Origin: Bacteroidia bacterium
Lineage (GTDB): Bacteria; Bacteroidota; Bacteroidia; Bacteroidales; UBA12481
Assembly: GCA_026391235.1 (NCBI GenBank)
Contig: JAPLDV010000675.1
Coordinates: 1-5,573, forward strand
DNA length: 5,573 bases
Reading direction: 5' to 3'
Shown here: one piece after another, positions 5,326 through 5,573 of the stretch
Layout: every line of letters starts with the position of its first letter
Position numbering within the stretch: position 1 is the stretch's first letter
Notes under the pieces: model-generated
Told to the model about the DNA's origin: nothing
The model's input: only the letters and a program-made list of their open reading frames with translations
The model's database searches: none
Program-made: the position numbers and the translations under genes

Positions 5326-5573
5326 ATGACCGAAAAAAATCAAAATACGGAGGAGCTATATTTGGGTTTGGATATTGGCGGAACCAAATGCGCCGTTGTT
5401 GTTGGAGATGCTGCTTTTTCACTCAGGAGAAAAATTGTTTTCGATACCCGGACAGAGCGCGGCTATCAAGCCATTCTATCTGAATTCCAGGCTCATATTA
5501 AATCAATACTGGCCGATTATTCAGATTCCAGGTTAAAACGAATAGGCATTAGCTGCGGCGGTCCGCTGGATTC
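5326..5573 (+). CDS. ROK-family sugar kinase, N-terminal part (runs off the window)
   Basis: ROK proteins are cytoplasmic ATP-dependent kinases for glucose, fructose, N-acetylglucosamine, N-acetylmannosamine and related sugars; some members are transcriptional repressors. The 82 complete codons visible show the N-terminal phosphate-binding motif LGLDIGGTKCAVVVGD (13-28) and, near the edge, GISCGGPLD (74-82), which matches the family's second conserved strand-turn. No helix-turn-helix precedes DIGGTK, which begins only at residue 16, so this is a kinase-type member and not a ROK repressor. The zinc-site and sugar-binding (ExGH) motifs lie beyond the window, so the substrate cannot be named. 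The start at 5326 has an A-rich leader (ACAAACAAGCAACT) and no Shine-Dalgarno. It lies 87 bp downstream of the palindromic element. Its place after glycosidase genes suggests it phosphorylates a released monosaccharide. No damage is seen in the visible part. Confidence 0.9.
   Translation, partial: MTEKNQNTEELYLGLDIGGTKCAVVVGDAAFSLRRKIVFDTRTERGYQAILSEFQAHIKSILADYSDSRLKRIGISCGGPLD

Overview
The window looks like a piece of a Bacteroidota chromosome, probably from an environmental or metagenome-derived genome. The reasons are a secreted lipoprotein glycosidase of the kind common in Bacteroidota glycan-degradation loci, A-rich translation starts without a clear Shine-Dalgarno, and several palindromic intergenic repeats. 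No promoter with a good match to the Bacteroidota -33/-7 consensus could be found. All genes are on the + strand.

Layout. 1-97: intergenic, with a GC-rich REP-like hairpin. 98-3467: one GH78 alpha-L-rhamnosidase lipoprotein gene, now in two overlapping reading frames (98-1990 and 1965-3467). The family's conserved helix segment around the junction (usually about a dozen residues) is missing, so the lesion is best read as a short out-of-frame deletion. The C-terminal part carries a chitobiase/FN3-associated-type domain and a PA14 domain after the GH78 catalytic region. 3468-3677: intergenic, with a 112-bp REPIN-like pair of inverted hairpins. 3678-4714: a second exported, probably carbohydrate-active protein, again in two overlapping frames (3678-3983 and 3938-4714). 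The middle of its N-terminal beta-sandwich is missing and its C-terminus seems truncated; it holds a probable TIM-barrel segment with an HVNHDE motif. 4715-5325: 611 bp with no credible gene, containing a 10-bp tandem repeat, a degenerate repeat fragment and a 254-bp perfect-armed palindromic element. 5326-5573: the start of a ROK-family sugar kinase, cut by the window end.

Function. The set fits sugar catabolism: outer-membrane or periplasmic removal of rhamnose and possibly other sugars from a glycan, with a cytoplasmic ROK kinase phosphorylating a released hexose or amino sugar. In this copy both hydrolases appear broken and only the kinase start looks intact. The locus is either decaying or the assembly has dropped sequence at two places; the sequence alone cannot tell which. 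I see no evidence for a wholly new multi-gene system. The points most worth following are the paired internal deletions, the long inverted-repeat element and the unassigned HVNHDE barrel protein.
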